DNA of 42,361 nt, from IMG/VR virus record IMGVR_UViG_3300024500_000049, positions 1-42,361 of that record; one strand, written 5' to 3'. This DNA comes from a virus. The position numbers and the translations under genes were made by a program. Below the pieces are notes generated by a model. The model did not search any database, had not been told where the DNA came from, and was given only the letters and a program-made list of their open reading frames with translations. Positions 15,237 to 24,600 of this stretch are shown piece by piece; position 1 is the stretch's first letter; the number at the start of each line of letters is the position of its first letter.

Positions 15237-18200
15237 ATGAGCCAGCTTGGTCGTATATCTGGGCCGCTCTTGAAGGCGAATCTACTTCGTAATGGAGTTG
15301 ATCTGGCTTTCGAGACTGACCTACTCTATCTAGATGTTAAAAATCTCCGCGTCGGAATAAAGACAGCCAACCCCACACACGATCTTACAGTCAACGGCAC
15401 AACAAGAACCACAAACTTAGAATTAACCAACAGCCTAACAGTAGGCAATCTCACGTTTGGTAATAACACTATCAGTAGCACACAGGGCGAGATACAGCTT
15501 AATCCCGCAGGTGGTGGTACCGTATTTTCTGGCAAGATCACAGCAGACGAAATAGATATTTTTAACAATACTATTTCTACTAACATTTCAAACGCAAATC
15601 TAGAATTCCGTCCACACGGTACTGGTAGCGTAGATATCTATAGCAATGCTACAGTTAATGGAGATCTACACGTCACCGGTAATGTCACAGCAGACGGCGA
15701 CATACAGATCGGTAATCAAACTACTGATACTGTGTCATTCACTGCTGAAATAGTCAGCGACATCATTCCTAAATTTAATGAAACTTATAGTCTTGGATCA
15801 GATCCAGGAGCTGGAGGCAATCGTTGGAATGATGTTTGGGCTAAAAATCTATACGCAGACGCAATTTTTACTTCTAACCTAGTAGTTAATGGTATCAATC
15901 TTACCCTAAGACAGGGAAAGATTTATTATGTAGCTACCAACGGCAACGACACATACTCAGGTACACACGAAAACGATCCGTATGCTACAGTGAAAAAAGC
16001 ATTAACTATGGCAGTCAGTGGAGATACTGTGTACATATACCCAGGAACTTACACAGAAATATTTCCTCTAACTGTGCCTGTTGGTGTTAGCGTAAAAGGT
16101 ATAGGACTAAGATCTGTATTCATCCAACCTACTAGCGGTACTAGAAACAAAGACGCTTTTCAATTAAATGGTGAAACTACCATAGAAGACATCACTGTTG
16201 GCAATTTTGAATACGATTCTGTTAATAATACCGGACATGGATTTGTATTCGCTCCGGGATTTAAAGTCACTACTAGAAGTCCATATATCAAAAATGTCAC
16301 TGTGTTGACATTTGGTAGTACTGTAAGATTAGGCACTAATCCTCTAGATGATCCGCGTGGATATCTAGCCGGTGATGCAGGACGTGGAGCATTCGCAGAT
16401 GGTAGTCTAGCAGATCCTACTAGTATAAAAGCTAGTATGCTGTTTCATTCTGTAACATTTTTAACTCCTGGTGCTGATGGATTAAAATGTACTAATGGTG
16501 TTAGGATAGAATGGCTCAATTGTTTTACATATTTTGCTTCTAAAGGTATAAATCTTTACAGTGGCAGCACAGGTTTTGCCAATGACGGTAAGACTAGGAT
16601 AGAATTTTCCACAACATCTGGCACATTTAATGTCGGTGATACAGTCACATACTATGATACAGACGGAACCACAGTATTAGCCAGCGGATTGATAGAAAGT
16701 AAATCAGGTAATGTTTATACTATAGATGGAAAATCTAATAATTGGGAAACTATTACTGACCGCGGCGGCAAACAGGTTGTAGTGTCAGGCGATGCCAAGT
16801 TAACAACATCTTTGAAAAAATTTGGCACAGCCAGTTTATCATTAGATGGAACAACAGACTATATCAACATCGCTAGCCAACCAGATTTTGCGTTTGGTAC
16901 AGGCGATTTTACCATGGAAGGTTGGTTCTATCCTACCGCTTCTGGCACCTATAGAACATTGTTTGATCTAAGAACTACTACACCCGGCGATGGTGGCGGG
17001 ATCATTATAGGTATAAACAACCTTGATCAATTGTATTTTTATTACAATTTTGGTTTTAGAATAGGTGCTGCTGGTTCTGTACCATTGAATCAATGGAGTC
17101 ATATAGCTTTATCTAGAGTGTCTGGAGTAACTAGAGCGTTCGTCAACGGAACTCAGATCGGTGTAAATTATACAGATAGCAATAACTATGCTCAGAGAGC
17201 AGTTCGTATCGGAGCAGATCCTGCTGGACAATATGCTTTTACAGGTTATGTAGATGATGTAAGAATTTCAAAAGGCGTCGGAAGATATACATCAAATTTT
17301 TCAGTACCGACTAATGCGTTTGTTGGAGATCTTTCAACAGTATTGCTATTACATTTTAATGGACCAAACGCATCAACTATCATAACAGATGACGGCTACA
17401 CTGGCCAGGATATTAGATCATCTAGCGGTGGTGTTTCTACAAGATTAGATAATGTAGATTATACAGACTTTGGTGCTGAGCTTCGTAGCATCGGTTCTGC
17501 TTGTGTTTATGGACAGTATGGAATTTACGGTGACGGTGTTGGTGTTATTGGATATCTGATCGGTCAGAATCTTGCTTACATAGGTTTAGGCAGGAGTACA
17601 GATAACGATCCGTTGTCAGTGATACAGGCTAACGAAGTAGTAAAACTAAACGGAGCAAAAATATTCTTTAACTCTGTTGATGCTCGTGGAGATTTTAGAG
17701 TAGGAGATTATTTCTACATCAATCAGCAGACTGGTGAAGTTAGTTTTAGTAATTCTAATGTCAGTGTGACAGGCAACATATTATTAGATGACGGTCTAGG
17801 TAATGTTACCTATATCGATCCTACTAAAATAGACACGGGCAATATCGAAATCGCTGGAAATACTATCAGCAGTGTTGCCGGCGACGTAAACATTAACGCA
17901 TTTTCTAATCAGATCAATCTTTTAAGCAATGTAACAGTATCTGGCAATCTAGATGTCACTGGCAATGTTACCGTAGGCGGTAATATTACCATCGGTGATC
18001 AAACCACAGACACTGTTAATATTACCGCTAAAGTAACCAGTGACATCATACCAACTATCGATTCTAGATTTAATCTCGGATCCAACAGCTATCGATGGAA
18101 TAATCTTTATTCTACTGAATTAGATACAGGCGATATAAGAATATTTGACAATGTGATTACCACTGTTACCAGCAACAGCGATCTCGAATTAACTGCTAAT

Positions 18201-20870
18201 GGTACCGGTAAGATTTCGATACCTACTAATGATCTATTAGCACAACAAAATTTAACTGTACAAGGTACTAGTTATCTAGCAAATACCGATATCACAGGCA
18301 GTTTCACACTTGTAGGAAATTCTACACTAACCGGTACTATAACACAAACCGGCAATTACACAGTCAATGGTGTGGTAACTGCTGATAATTTATTTTTGAA
18401 TAGATTAAGTCTACAGGGCAATCAGTTACGTTCAACGCAAGGTAATGAAAATCTAGTTCTTTCTGCGGCAGGCACTGGTAAAATATATGTGCCAAATAAC
18501 AATGTCGTGATAGATAATAATCTAACAGTAAACGGCACTGCTACTGTTAATAATTTTACAGTCAACAACAAACTGACTGCGGATTCTTTTGCGACCAGCG
18601 ATGTTTATATAAAAGATAATTTTATTACAACTACTCTTTCTAACAGCGATTTAGAATTAAGAGCAAACGGAACTGGTCGTGTACTAATACCTAATAACAA
18701 TACACGATTAGATCAGGATCTCACAGTCAACGGAACTAGCTATCTCAAGAACACAAATATAGTAGGTACTGTAACCCATACAGGCAACACCAACGCCACA
18801 GGTAACTTGATACAAACAGGTACAGCCAATATATCTGGATCTATCACTATAGGTGATTATGCGCAGTTTGCTGATGTGCGCATCAACAACAATTCTATAA
18901 CAACCACATTGGCTAATAGCGATTTAACTCTAATCGCTAACGGTACTGGTAAGGTAATAGTACCAAACAACAATGTTATCATCAATAACGGATTGACAGT
19001 TATAGGAAATACACAGTCACAGAATATCACTGCGACTAACACCATCACATCACCAGTGTTCACAGACGGTGATATACGCATCGAAGGTAATTTGATCACT
19101 ACTACATTAAGCAATAGTGATCTTGAATTAGCTGCTAACGGTACAGGCAAAGTAGTAGTACCAAATAACAATGTCGATATCGCAAACACATTAACGGTTA
19201 ACAGCACTAGCTATCTTTCTTCAGTAAATGTTACTGGTACTATTAATCATACTGGCAATACTATACAAACCGGTAACCTAACAGAAGTAGGCAATTTTAC
19301 ACTACAAGGTACATTGACTGTAGATGGTATTAGCAATTTTGCTAATGTCAACGTACAGACTAACAATATTTCAAGCAGAACAGGAAATAGTGATTTAAAT
19401 CTTATAGCAGCAGGCACAGGCAAGATTTATGTGCCTAATAATGATGTTGTTGTAGAAAAAAATCTCACAGTCACTGGAAACATAACTGCTACCTCAGCAA
19501 CTATCAATCAAAATCTTGTAACTGACAATCTCAGCAATGGCAATATAGACATACAAGGTAATCTGATCACAACAACTTTAAGTAACAGTGATCTAGAACT
19601 AAGAGCCAATGGCACCGGATCTGTGTCGATACCTAACAATGTTCTAAATCTAGGACAATCTCTTTATGTTACTGGCACGACTAATCTAGCTACCACAAAC
19701 ATCACAGGAACATTAACACAAGTCGGTACTGTTACACAAACAGGCACAGTCAATCAAACTGGAAACTATACAGTTAACGGTCTGTTTAATATCAACGGTA
19801 CTGCTCAGTTTAAAGATGTTAGAATACAAGATAATTTTATAACAACCACTTTAGGTAATAACGACCTAGTGATGATAGCCACAGGTACAGGCATAATTTC
19901 TATGCCAACAAACAATGTATCTATGTCTAAAAATCTTTCAGTGCTAGGCAATATTTCTGCTAATTCTGTAACAGCATCTGACAGAATCACAGCACCTACT
20001 TTTGTTGTAGGTAATGTACAGATAAACGGCAACAGTATCACAACTAATGCGTCTAATACTAACTTACAGTTGACAGCCAACGGTACCGGGTTTATTGAAA
20101 TAGAACAGGTATTAATTAGAGGTAATACTATAACAACACCTTCTAATACTGATCTAGTATTACAGCCGACTGGCACAGGTATCGTAAATATCAACACCAC
20201 ACAGGCATTGAAATTACCTGCGGGCAATGACAGCCAAAGGCCTGCCGGACAAGCTGGTATGATACGTTATAACACCCAAACAAATGGCTATGAAGGTTAT
20301 GATGGTACCTATTGGAGAAGGATAGACGGTGTTTATGATGTAGCACAGACTACCTATATCACTGGAGAATTAACACCAGGTGCCAATGATAATATTATAA
20401 GATTCTATGTCAATGGTGGAACTGCTATAGCTGATCTAAATGCTAGCAGATTCCGAGTACCGTCTTTGGACATTAGCAATATCAATATCACTGGAGATAC
20501 TATCAGTTCTACTGGCAATTCAAATATAACATTCGCTCCTACAGGTTCTGGATCTACTGTTATTGGAAATTTTGCCTTCAAGAATAACTTGATCACAAAT
20601 ACTGTGACTGACAGTATCACTTATTTTAATCAAACAGGTAACGGATATTTTAAAATTTCAGGTACTAACGGATTTGTTATACCTACAGGAACTAGTGGAC
20701 AACGCGGTGGTATAGTTGAAACTGGTATGATTCGTTTTAATACCACAGACAACAGAATGGAAATTTACGATGGTACTCAGTGGGGATCAGCAGCTGGCAG
20801 CACTGGGCAAGGAATAACTATTACTGAAGCTACTGATGTAGCCATTGTAAACGCATTAATTTTTGGATAA
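15237..20870 (+). CDS. Giant fibre protein 2 with LamG-like lectin domain and exact 157-residue repeats
   Basis: 1877 residues, paralogous to fibre 1 (shared start SQLGRISGPLLKANLLR, shared end NALIFG). Beta-helix from about residue 226 (YYVATNGNDTYSG, SGDTVYIYPGTYTE). Residues about 519-720 are a LamG/concanavalin A-like domain: FGTASLSLDGTTDYI, GDFTMEGWFYP, QWSHIALSRVSG, GYVDDVRISKGVGRY and LLLHFNG. Fibre 1 lacks it. Beta-helix continues with GAELRSIGSACVYG, then DARGDFRVGDYFYINQ (from 815). Residues about 979-1605 contain four 157-residue repeats. Two LPxG-RP-RYNT tip elements and a short tail follow. The LamG domain suggests polysaccharide binding at the host surface. Structured leader and own late promoter imply separate control. 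Adhesin or fibre role is inferred from domains. Confidence 0.92.
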   Translation: MSQLGRISGPLLKANLLRNGVDLAFETDLLYLDVKNLRVGIKTANPTHDLTVNGTTRTTNLELTNSLTVGNLTFGNNTISSTQGEIQLNPAGGGTVFSGKITADEIDIFNNTISTNISNANLEFRPHGTGSVDIYSNATVNGDLHVTGNVTADGDIQIGNQTTDTVSFTAEIVSDIIPKFNETYSLGSDPGAGGNRWNDVWAKNLYADAIFTSNLVVNGINLTLRQGKIYYVATNGNDTYSGTHENDPYATVKKALTMAVSGDTVYIYPGTYTEIFPLTVPVGVSVKGIGLRSVFIQPTSGTRNKDAFQLNGETTIEDITVGNFEYDSVNNTGHGFVFAPGFKVTTRSPYIKNVTVLTFGSTVRLGTNPLDDPRGYLAGDAGRGAFADGSLADPTSIKASMLFHSVTFLTPGADGLKCTNGVRIEWLNCFTYFASKGINLYSGSTGFANDGKTRIEFSTTSGTFNVGDTVTYYDTDGTTVLASGLIESKSGNVYTIDGKSNNWETITDRGGKQVVVSGDAKLTTSLKKFGTASLSLDGTTDYINIASQPDFAFGTGDFTMEGWFYPTASGTYRTLFDLRTTTPGDGGGIIIGINNLDQLYFYYNFGFRIGAAGSVPLNQWSHIALSRVSGVTRAFVNGTQIGVNYTDSNNYAQRAVRIGADPAGQYAFTGYVDDVRISKGVGRYTSNFSVPTNAFVGDLSTVLLLHFNGPNASTIITDDGYTGQDIRSSSGGVSTRLDNVDYTDFGAELRSIGSACVYGQYGIYGDGVGVIGYLIGQNLAYIGLGRSTDNDPLSVIQANEVVKLNGAKIFFNSVDARGDFRVGDYFYINQQTGEVSFSNSNVSVTGNILLDDGLGNVTYIDPTKIDTGNIEIAGNTISSVAGDVNINAFSNQINLLSNVTVSGNLDVTGNVTVGGNITIGDQTTDTVNITAKVTSDIIPTIDSRFNLGSNSYRWNNLYSTELDTGDIRIFDNVITTVTSNSDLELTANGTGKISIPTNDLLAQQNLTVQGTSYLANTDITGSFTLVGNSTLTGTITQTGNYTVNGVVTADNLFLNRLSLQGNQLRSTQGNENLVLSAAGTGKIYVPNNNVVIDNNLTVNGTATVNNFTVNNKLTADSFATSDVYIKDNFITTTLSNSDLELRANGTGRVLIPNNNTRLDQDLTVNGTSYLKNTNIVGTVTHTGNTNATGNLIQTGTANISGSITIGDYAQFADVRINNNSITTTLANSDLTLIANGTGKVIVPNNNVIINNGLTVIGNTQSQNITATNTITSPVFTDGDIRIEGNLITTTLSNSDLELAANGTGKVVVPNNNVDIANTLTVNSTSYLSSVNVTGTINHTGNTIQTGNLTEVGNFTLQGTLTVDGISNFANVNVQTNNISSRTGNSDLNLIAAGTGKIYVPNNDVVVEKNLTVTGNITATSATINQNLVTDNLSNGNIDIQGNLITTTLSNSDLELRANGTGSVSIPNNVLNLGQSLYVTGTTNLATTNITGTLTQVGTVTQTGTVNQTGNYTVNGLFNINGTAQFKDVRIQDNFITTTLGNNDLVMIATGTGIISMPTNNVSMSKNLSVLGNISANSVTASDRITAPTFVVGNVQINGNSITTNASNTNLQLTANGTGFIEIEQVLIRGNTITTPSNTDLVLQPTGTGIVNINTTQALKLPAGNDSQRPAGQAGMIRYNTQTNGYEGYDGTYWRRIDGVYDVAQTTYITGELTPGANDNIIRFYVNGGTAIADLNASRFRVPSLDISNINITGDTISSTGNSNITFAPTGSGSTVIGNFAFKNNLITNTVTDSITYFNQTGNGYFKISGTNGFVIPTGTSGQRGGIVETGMIRFNTTDNRMEIYDGTQWGSAAGSTGQGITITEATDVAIVNALIFG
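18171..20051 (+). repeat. Four tandem 157-codon repeats in giant fibre 2
   Basis: The codon opening each SNSDLEL-type motif falls at 18171, 18639, 19110, 19581 and 20052, i.e. steps of 468, 471, 471 and 471 nt. An interleaved second motif falls at 18441, 18912, 19383 and 19854, with steps of exactly 471 nt. Each unit has a long half (with HTGNxxQTGN-like turns) and a short half (with xIPNNNV and NLTVNGT). Nucleotide sequence has diverged while length is kept, so structure appears to constrain the period. Confidence 0.88.
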
Positions 20871-20875
20871 AAAAC

Positions 20876-21205
20876 ATGGCAACAGCATTTAAAAATAAAA
20901 TAGAAAATCAATTAGGCACTAGCCCTACACAACTGATCGCCACACAGCCTGCTAGCAGGATCACTGTTATTGGTATGAGCCTTTGTAATCTGTTGCCTCA
21001 ATTGGTAAAAGTAAGTGTAACACTAACTGATTCGACTTCTACTACAGGATATTATGTCAAGGATGTACAGATACCTCCTAATCAAAGTTTAAGAATAGTC
21101 AATGGTGGTGAAAAACTGATCATGGCGGAAAACAGTTCACTATCAGCATTTGCTGATCAAGCTGCTGCTGTAGATGTGATTATCAGTTATGTTGAAATCG
21201 TATAA
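20876..21205 (+). CDS. Small beta-sandwich virion protein, copy 2 of 3
   Basis: A 109-residue protein with ITVIGMSLCN, VKVSVTLTD, VQIPPNQSLRI and LSAFADQAAAVDVIISYVEI. It shares the layout of the proteins at 8596 and 35435: hydrophobic strand plus CN near residue 40, a turn of PPN or PAG type and a final strand pair. It starts 5 nt after the stop of giant fibre 2, with a GGA that overlaps that stop, so it is probably translated in step with the fibre. A small accessory such as a fibre cap or joint is inferred. No named family is known to me. Confidence 0.83.
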   Translation: MATAFKNKIENQLGTSPTQLIATQPASRITVIGMSLCNLLPQLVKVSVTLTDSTSTTGYYVKDVQIPPNQSLRIVNGGEKLIMAENSSLSAFADQAAAVDVIISYVEIV

Positions 21206-21216
21206 GGAAAAATATC

Positions 21217-21582
21217 ATGGCCGGACCATTTAATTTAGGTGAAATTAATCAAGAAGAATTGTTAGGTGTAGGTGTACCTAGATATCTGTATGCTATGAGA
21301 AGAACAGATGACGGTGAATTATACGTGAATAGGTTTGATCAGTTGAGCAACACAGATTCTATCACTATAAATCAAAACGGAACCACTGACGGCAATTATG
21401 ACCAATTCGAAACTGGTGTAGATTTCTTCGAAGGAAGAGACGTTAATCACGAGCTAGTCTATGAAAATTTAAATTATGAACAATACCGATGGGATGGACG
21501 ATCACTTTGGTATTACATCAATGATGATGGTGAGTTAGTAGTTAGGATAAACGGAAATTACAACTATCCTAGTGGTATATAA
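21217..21582 (+). CDS. Unrecognised acidic small protein
   Basis: A 121-residue protein, MAGPFNLGEINQEELLG, rich in Asp, Asn and Tyr, with no cysteine. The middle has short beta-like stretches (GVPRYLYAMRRTDDGELYV) and the end contains YRWDGRSLWYYINDDGELVVRINGNY. No catalytic or membrane feature is visible. It has an AAGGA site, lies 11 nt after the previous gene and ends inside the late promoter of the next giant gene. It may be a structural accessory of the fibre system; this is inferred from location only. Confidence 0.8.
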   Translation: MAGPFNLGEINQEELLGVGVPRYLYAMRRTDDGELYVNRFDQLSNTDSITINQNGTTDGNYDQFETGVDFFEGRDVNHELVYENLNYEQYRWDGRSLWYYINDDGELVVRINGNYNYPSGI

Positions 21583-21585
21583 ATA
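21578..21585 (+). promoter_or_regulatory. Perfect T4 late promoter TATAAATA
   Basis: TATAAATA is an exact match to the T4 late consensus, which is read by the gp55-type late sigma. It overlaps the stop of the preceding gene and lies 26 nt before ATG 21612. The predicted start at about 21591 leaves a leader of about 21 nt with an AGGA ribosome site. Confidence 0.8.
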
Positions 21586-21611
21586 TTTTCAACGCAAAAT
21601 TAGGATGAAAA

Positions 21612-24600
21612 ATGGCAGATTTTAGATTTTACAAAATGCGATTTACCTGGAGAGGGGAATGGTCTACGGGTACTGCTTACGTCAAAGATGACATAGTTAC
21701 CTACGGAGCTAAAACGTTTGTCTGTTTGGTAGGACATACCGCTGCTGCCAATTTTTATACCGATTTAGATTTCGTAGATATCACACAAATTCCCAATGTA
21801 CCAGCACCAAAGTGGGCATTACAGGTAGATGGATATACTTACAAGAAAGAATGGGTACCTAATGAATTTTATAATCTAGGCGACATAGTCAAATATAACG
21901 GTATGATCTATATCTGTGTCGTACATCATACTTCTAATAGCATCGGCCTTTATCATGATTACACTAAATGGATCGTCTATGTCAAATCAGACTACTGGAG
22001 AAATGATTGGCAGACTAACACTAGATATCAGATCGGAGATGTAGTCAAATACAATGGATTTTTATATAGGTGTAATTATTCGCATCAATCTGCGGATATT
22101 ATCACCGGTCTAGAAATCGACAGTAATTTCTGGGACACAGTTCTAGCAGCAGAACAGTGGAGACAAGACTGGCAAACATCTACGAGATATAGAGAAAATG
22201 ATGTTGTCAAATACGGCGGTATCGTATATAGATGTAAGCAAGGACATACTTCAGCATCTACTATAGCAGCCGGTCTAGAACAAGATCTAGATTTACAAGA
22301 CAGTACATTAACCAAATGGGAAGTAGTTCATTCAAATATTGAATATAAGACAGACTGGACTGCTTCTACTAGATACAAGTTAAATGACGTAGTCAAATAT
22401 GGTGGTAGTCTTTGGATTTGTACAGTATATCACACTTCGACAACTTCTTTTCAAGATACTAAATGGACTTTGTATGTTCCGGGATTTCAATTTGAAAATG
22501 GTTGGGATGGTACTGTAGTTTATCAAAAGGGCGATGTGGTAAGATATGGTGGTTATTTTTATACAGCATTGGTAAACAATGTAGGTGTAACTCCGACTAC
22601 AGCCGTAGGTGATAGCACAATAGATGTATGGCAACTATTGACTAAAAATTACCAGGTCACTGGTGATTGGTCCAATATATTCAATTACAGGATAGGCAGC
22701 GTCACTAGACGAGAAGGTCAAGTTTATCTAGCCAAACAGGATAATGTAGGCAAGGATCCTAACAGCAATTCCACAGAATGGGAATTATTAATACCTGGTG
22801 AAAAATTCCAAAATTTCTGGAATACAACTACTACCTATGAAATAGGTGACATCGTAACTTACAAACAAAATACCTATGTTTGTATACTACAGCATACTCC
22901 TGTGTTGGCTAACAGACCAGATACAGACACTACAGACGGAACTGTGGTAGGCACCTATTGGAAATTGTATATCAAGGGTGAACCAACTAACAGTCTGATA
23001 ACACAGGGTGATCTAAAAACATATTCTACCACACAAGATAGGATAGCATTAGGCACTGAAGGTCAGGCCTTGAGAGTAGTGACAGGTACAGCTTCATGGT
23101 ATTCATTTAATTCTGCTGCGGCTGTGTATTATGTGGCTCCAGAAGGTATCGACCAACCAAACAACGGAACAACACTACAAAATCCTTGGAGAACTATTAG
23201 ATATGCCTGCGGTAGAGTCAGTGGTCCTGCTACTATCTTTGTCAAGACAGGTTCTTATTCAGAAATATTGCCTATCAGTATACCGGCAGATGTAGCTGTG
23301 GTAGGAGAAGAATTAAGAAGCACGTTAATACAACCAGCTGCCGGCTATGAAACTTCGAATATGTTTTATATGAGGAATGGTTCAGGATTAAGAAACTGTA
23401 CCCTTTCGGGATTGACAGGCACACTAGGGCCATTTGACACTTATATCACTCGTCGTCCTACCGCAGGAGCTTATGTCAGTCTAGATCCAGGATATGGTCC
23501 TGCGGACACTTCTACATGGATCACTACGAGATCGCCATATGTACAGAATGTGACTACTTTCGGTACAGGATGTACAGGCTGTAAGATCGATGGCAGCTTA
23601 CATAATGGTGGTAATAGATCTATAGTGTCTAACGACTTTACGCAAGTACTAAGTGATGGTATTGGCGTATGGTGTACAAATCTAGGATTAACAGAACTTG
23701 TTTCTGTGTTTTCATACTACGGACACATCGGTTATCTAGCAGAAAACGGTGGTAAGATACGTGCTACTAATGGTAACTCATCATATGGTGCTTACGGAAC
23801 TGTGGCACTAGGATTTGATCAAACAGAAACACCTATCACCGGTATAGTAGATAATAGAACAAAGCAAGCGCAGATAAGATCAGCATTTTCCGGTGAAGCC
23901 AACGATTTTGTATTAAGGTATGAATATTCTAATGCTGGACAAAATTATACAACAGTAAATTACACAGTAGTAGGTAGCGGTGTAAACATTTCAACGGTCA
24001 ACGATGAATTTAGAGACAGTGCTGTATTTGAAGCTCAGTTAATAGACAACACAGGTACTACAGGATCTTTTGGTGGAAACGGTTACTATAACATAGGTAA
24101 CAATGCGCAGGCAGGAGATCTAACCACAGTAACATTGGCTACTGGTGATCAAAATACTTTCAACACCTATAGAGGTATGAGAGCGATCATACAAAGCGGT
24201 ACAGGTACAGGACAATATGGTTATGTGGTAGGGTTTAATACTAGCAGTAAAGTACTCAGCGTAGCTAAAGAAAGTTTTCAACCAGTTATAGCTGCCAGCA
24301 GCAGTTCTAGCACTAATTTGTTTACTACAGACGGAGCAACTTATCCTTACAAGTTATATGTTAACCAACCTGTCTATTTTGATTTCGAACCTATCGCAGT
24401 TACAGCTACTGGTATAAATGTTTCAAATGGTATTATTTTATCATCCGTGACAGGATTGTCTGTAGGAATGACTATCACTTTTACCAGCGCAACAGTTTAT
24501 GGTGGTATACAACAGAACTTTACCTATTATATCAAGACCATTAACGGTAACATCATCACGATCAGCCAAAACTTCAATGGTGCTACATTTACAGTTACAG

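Noticed and set aside
18171-20051. CRISPR-like or transposon-like repeats
   Set aside because: The repeats are in frame, diverged in DNA, spaced 471 nt and encode protein motifs; there are no short identical direct repeats with unique spacers.
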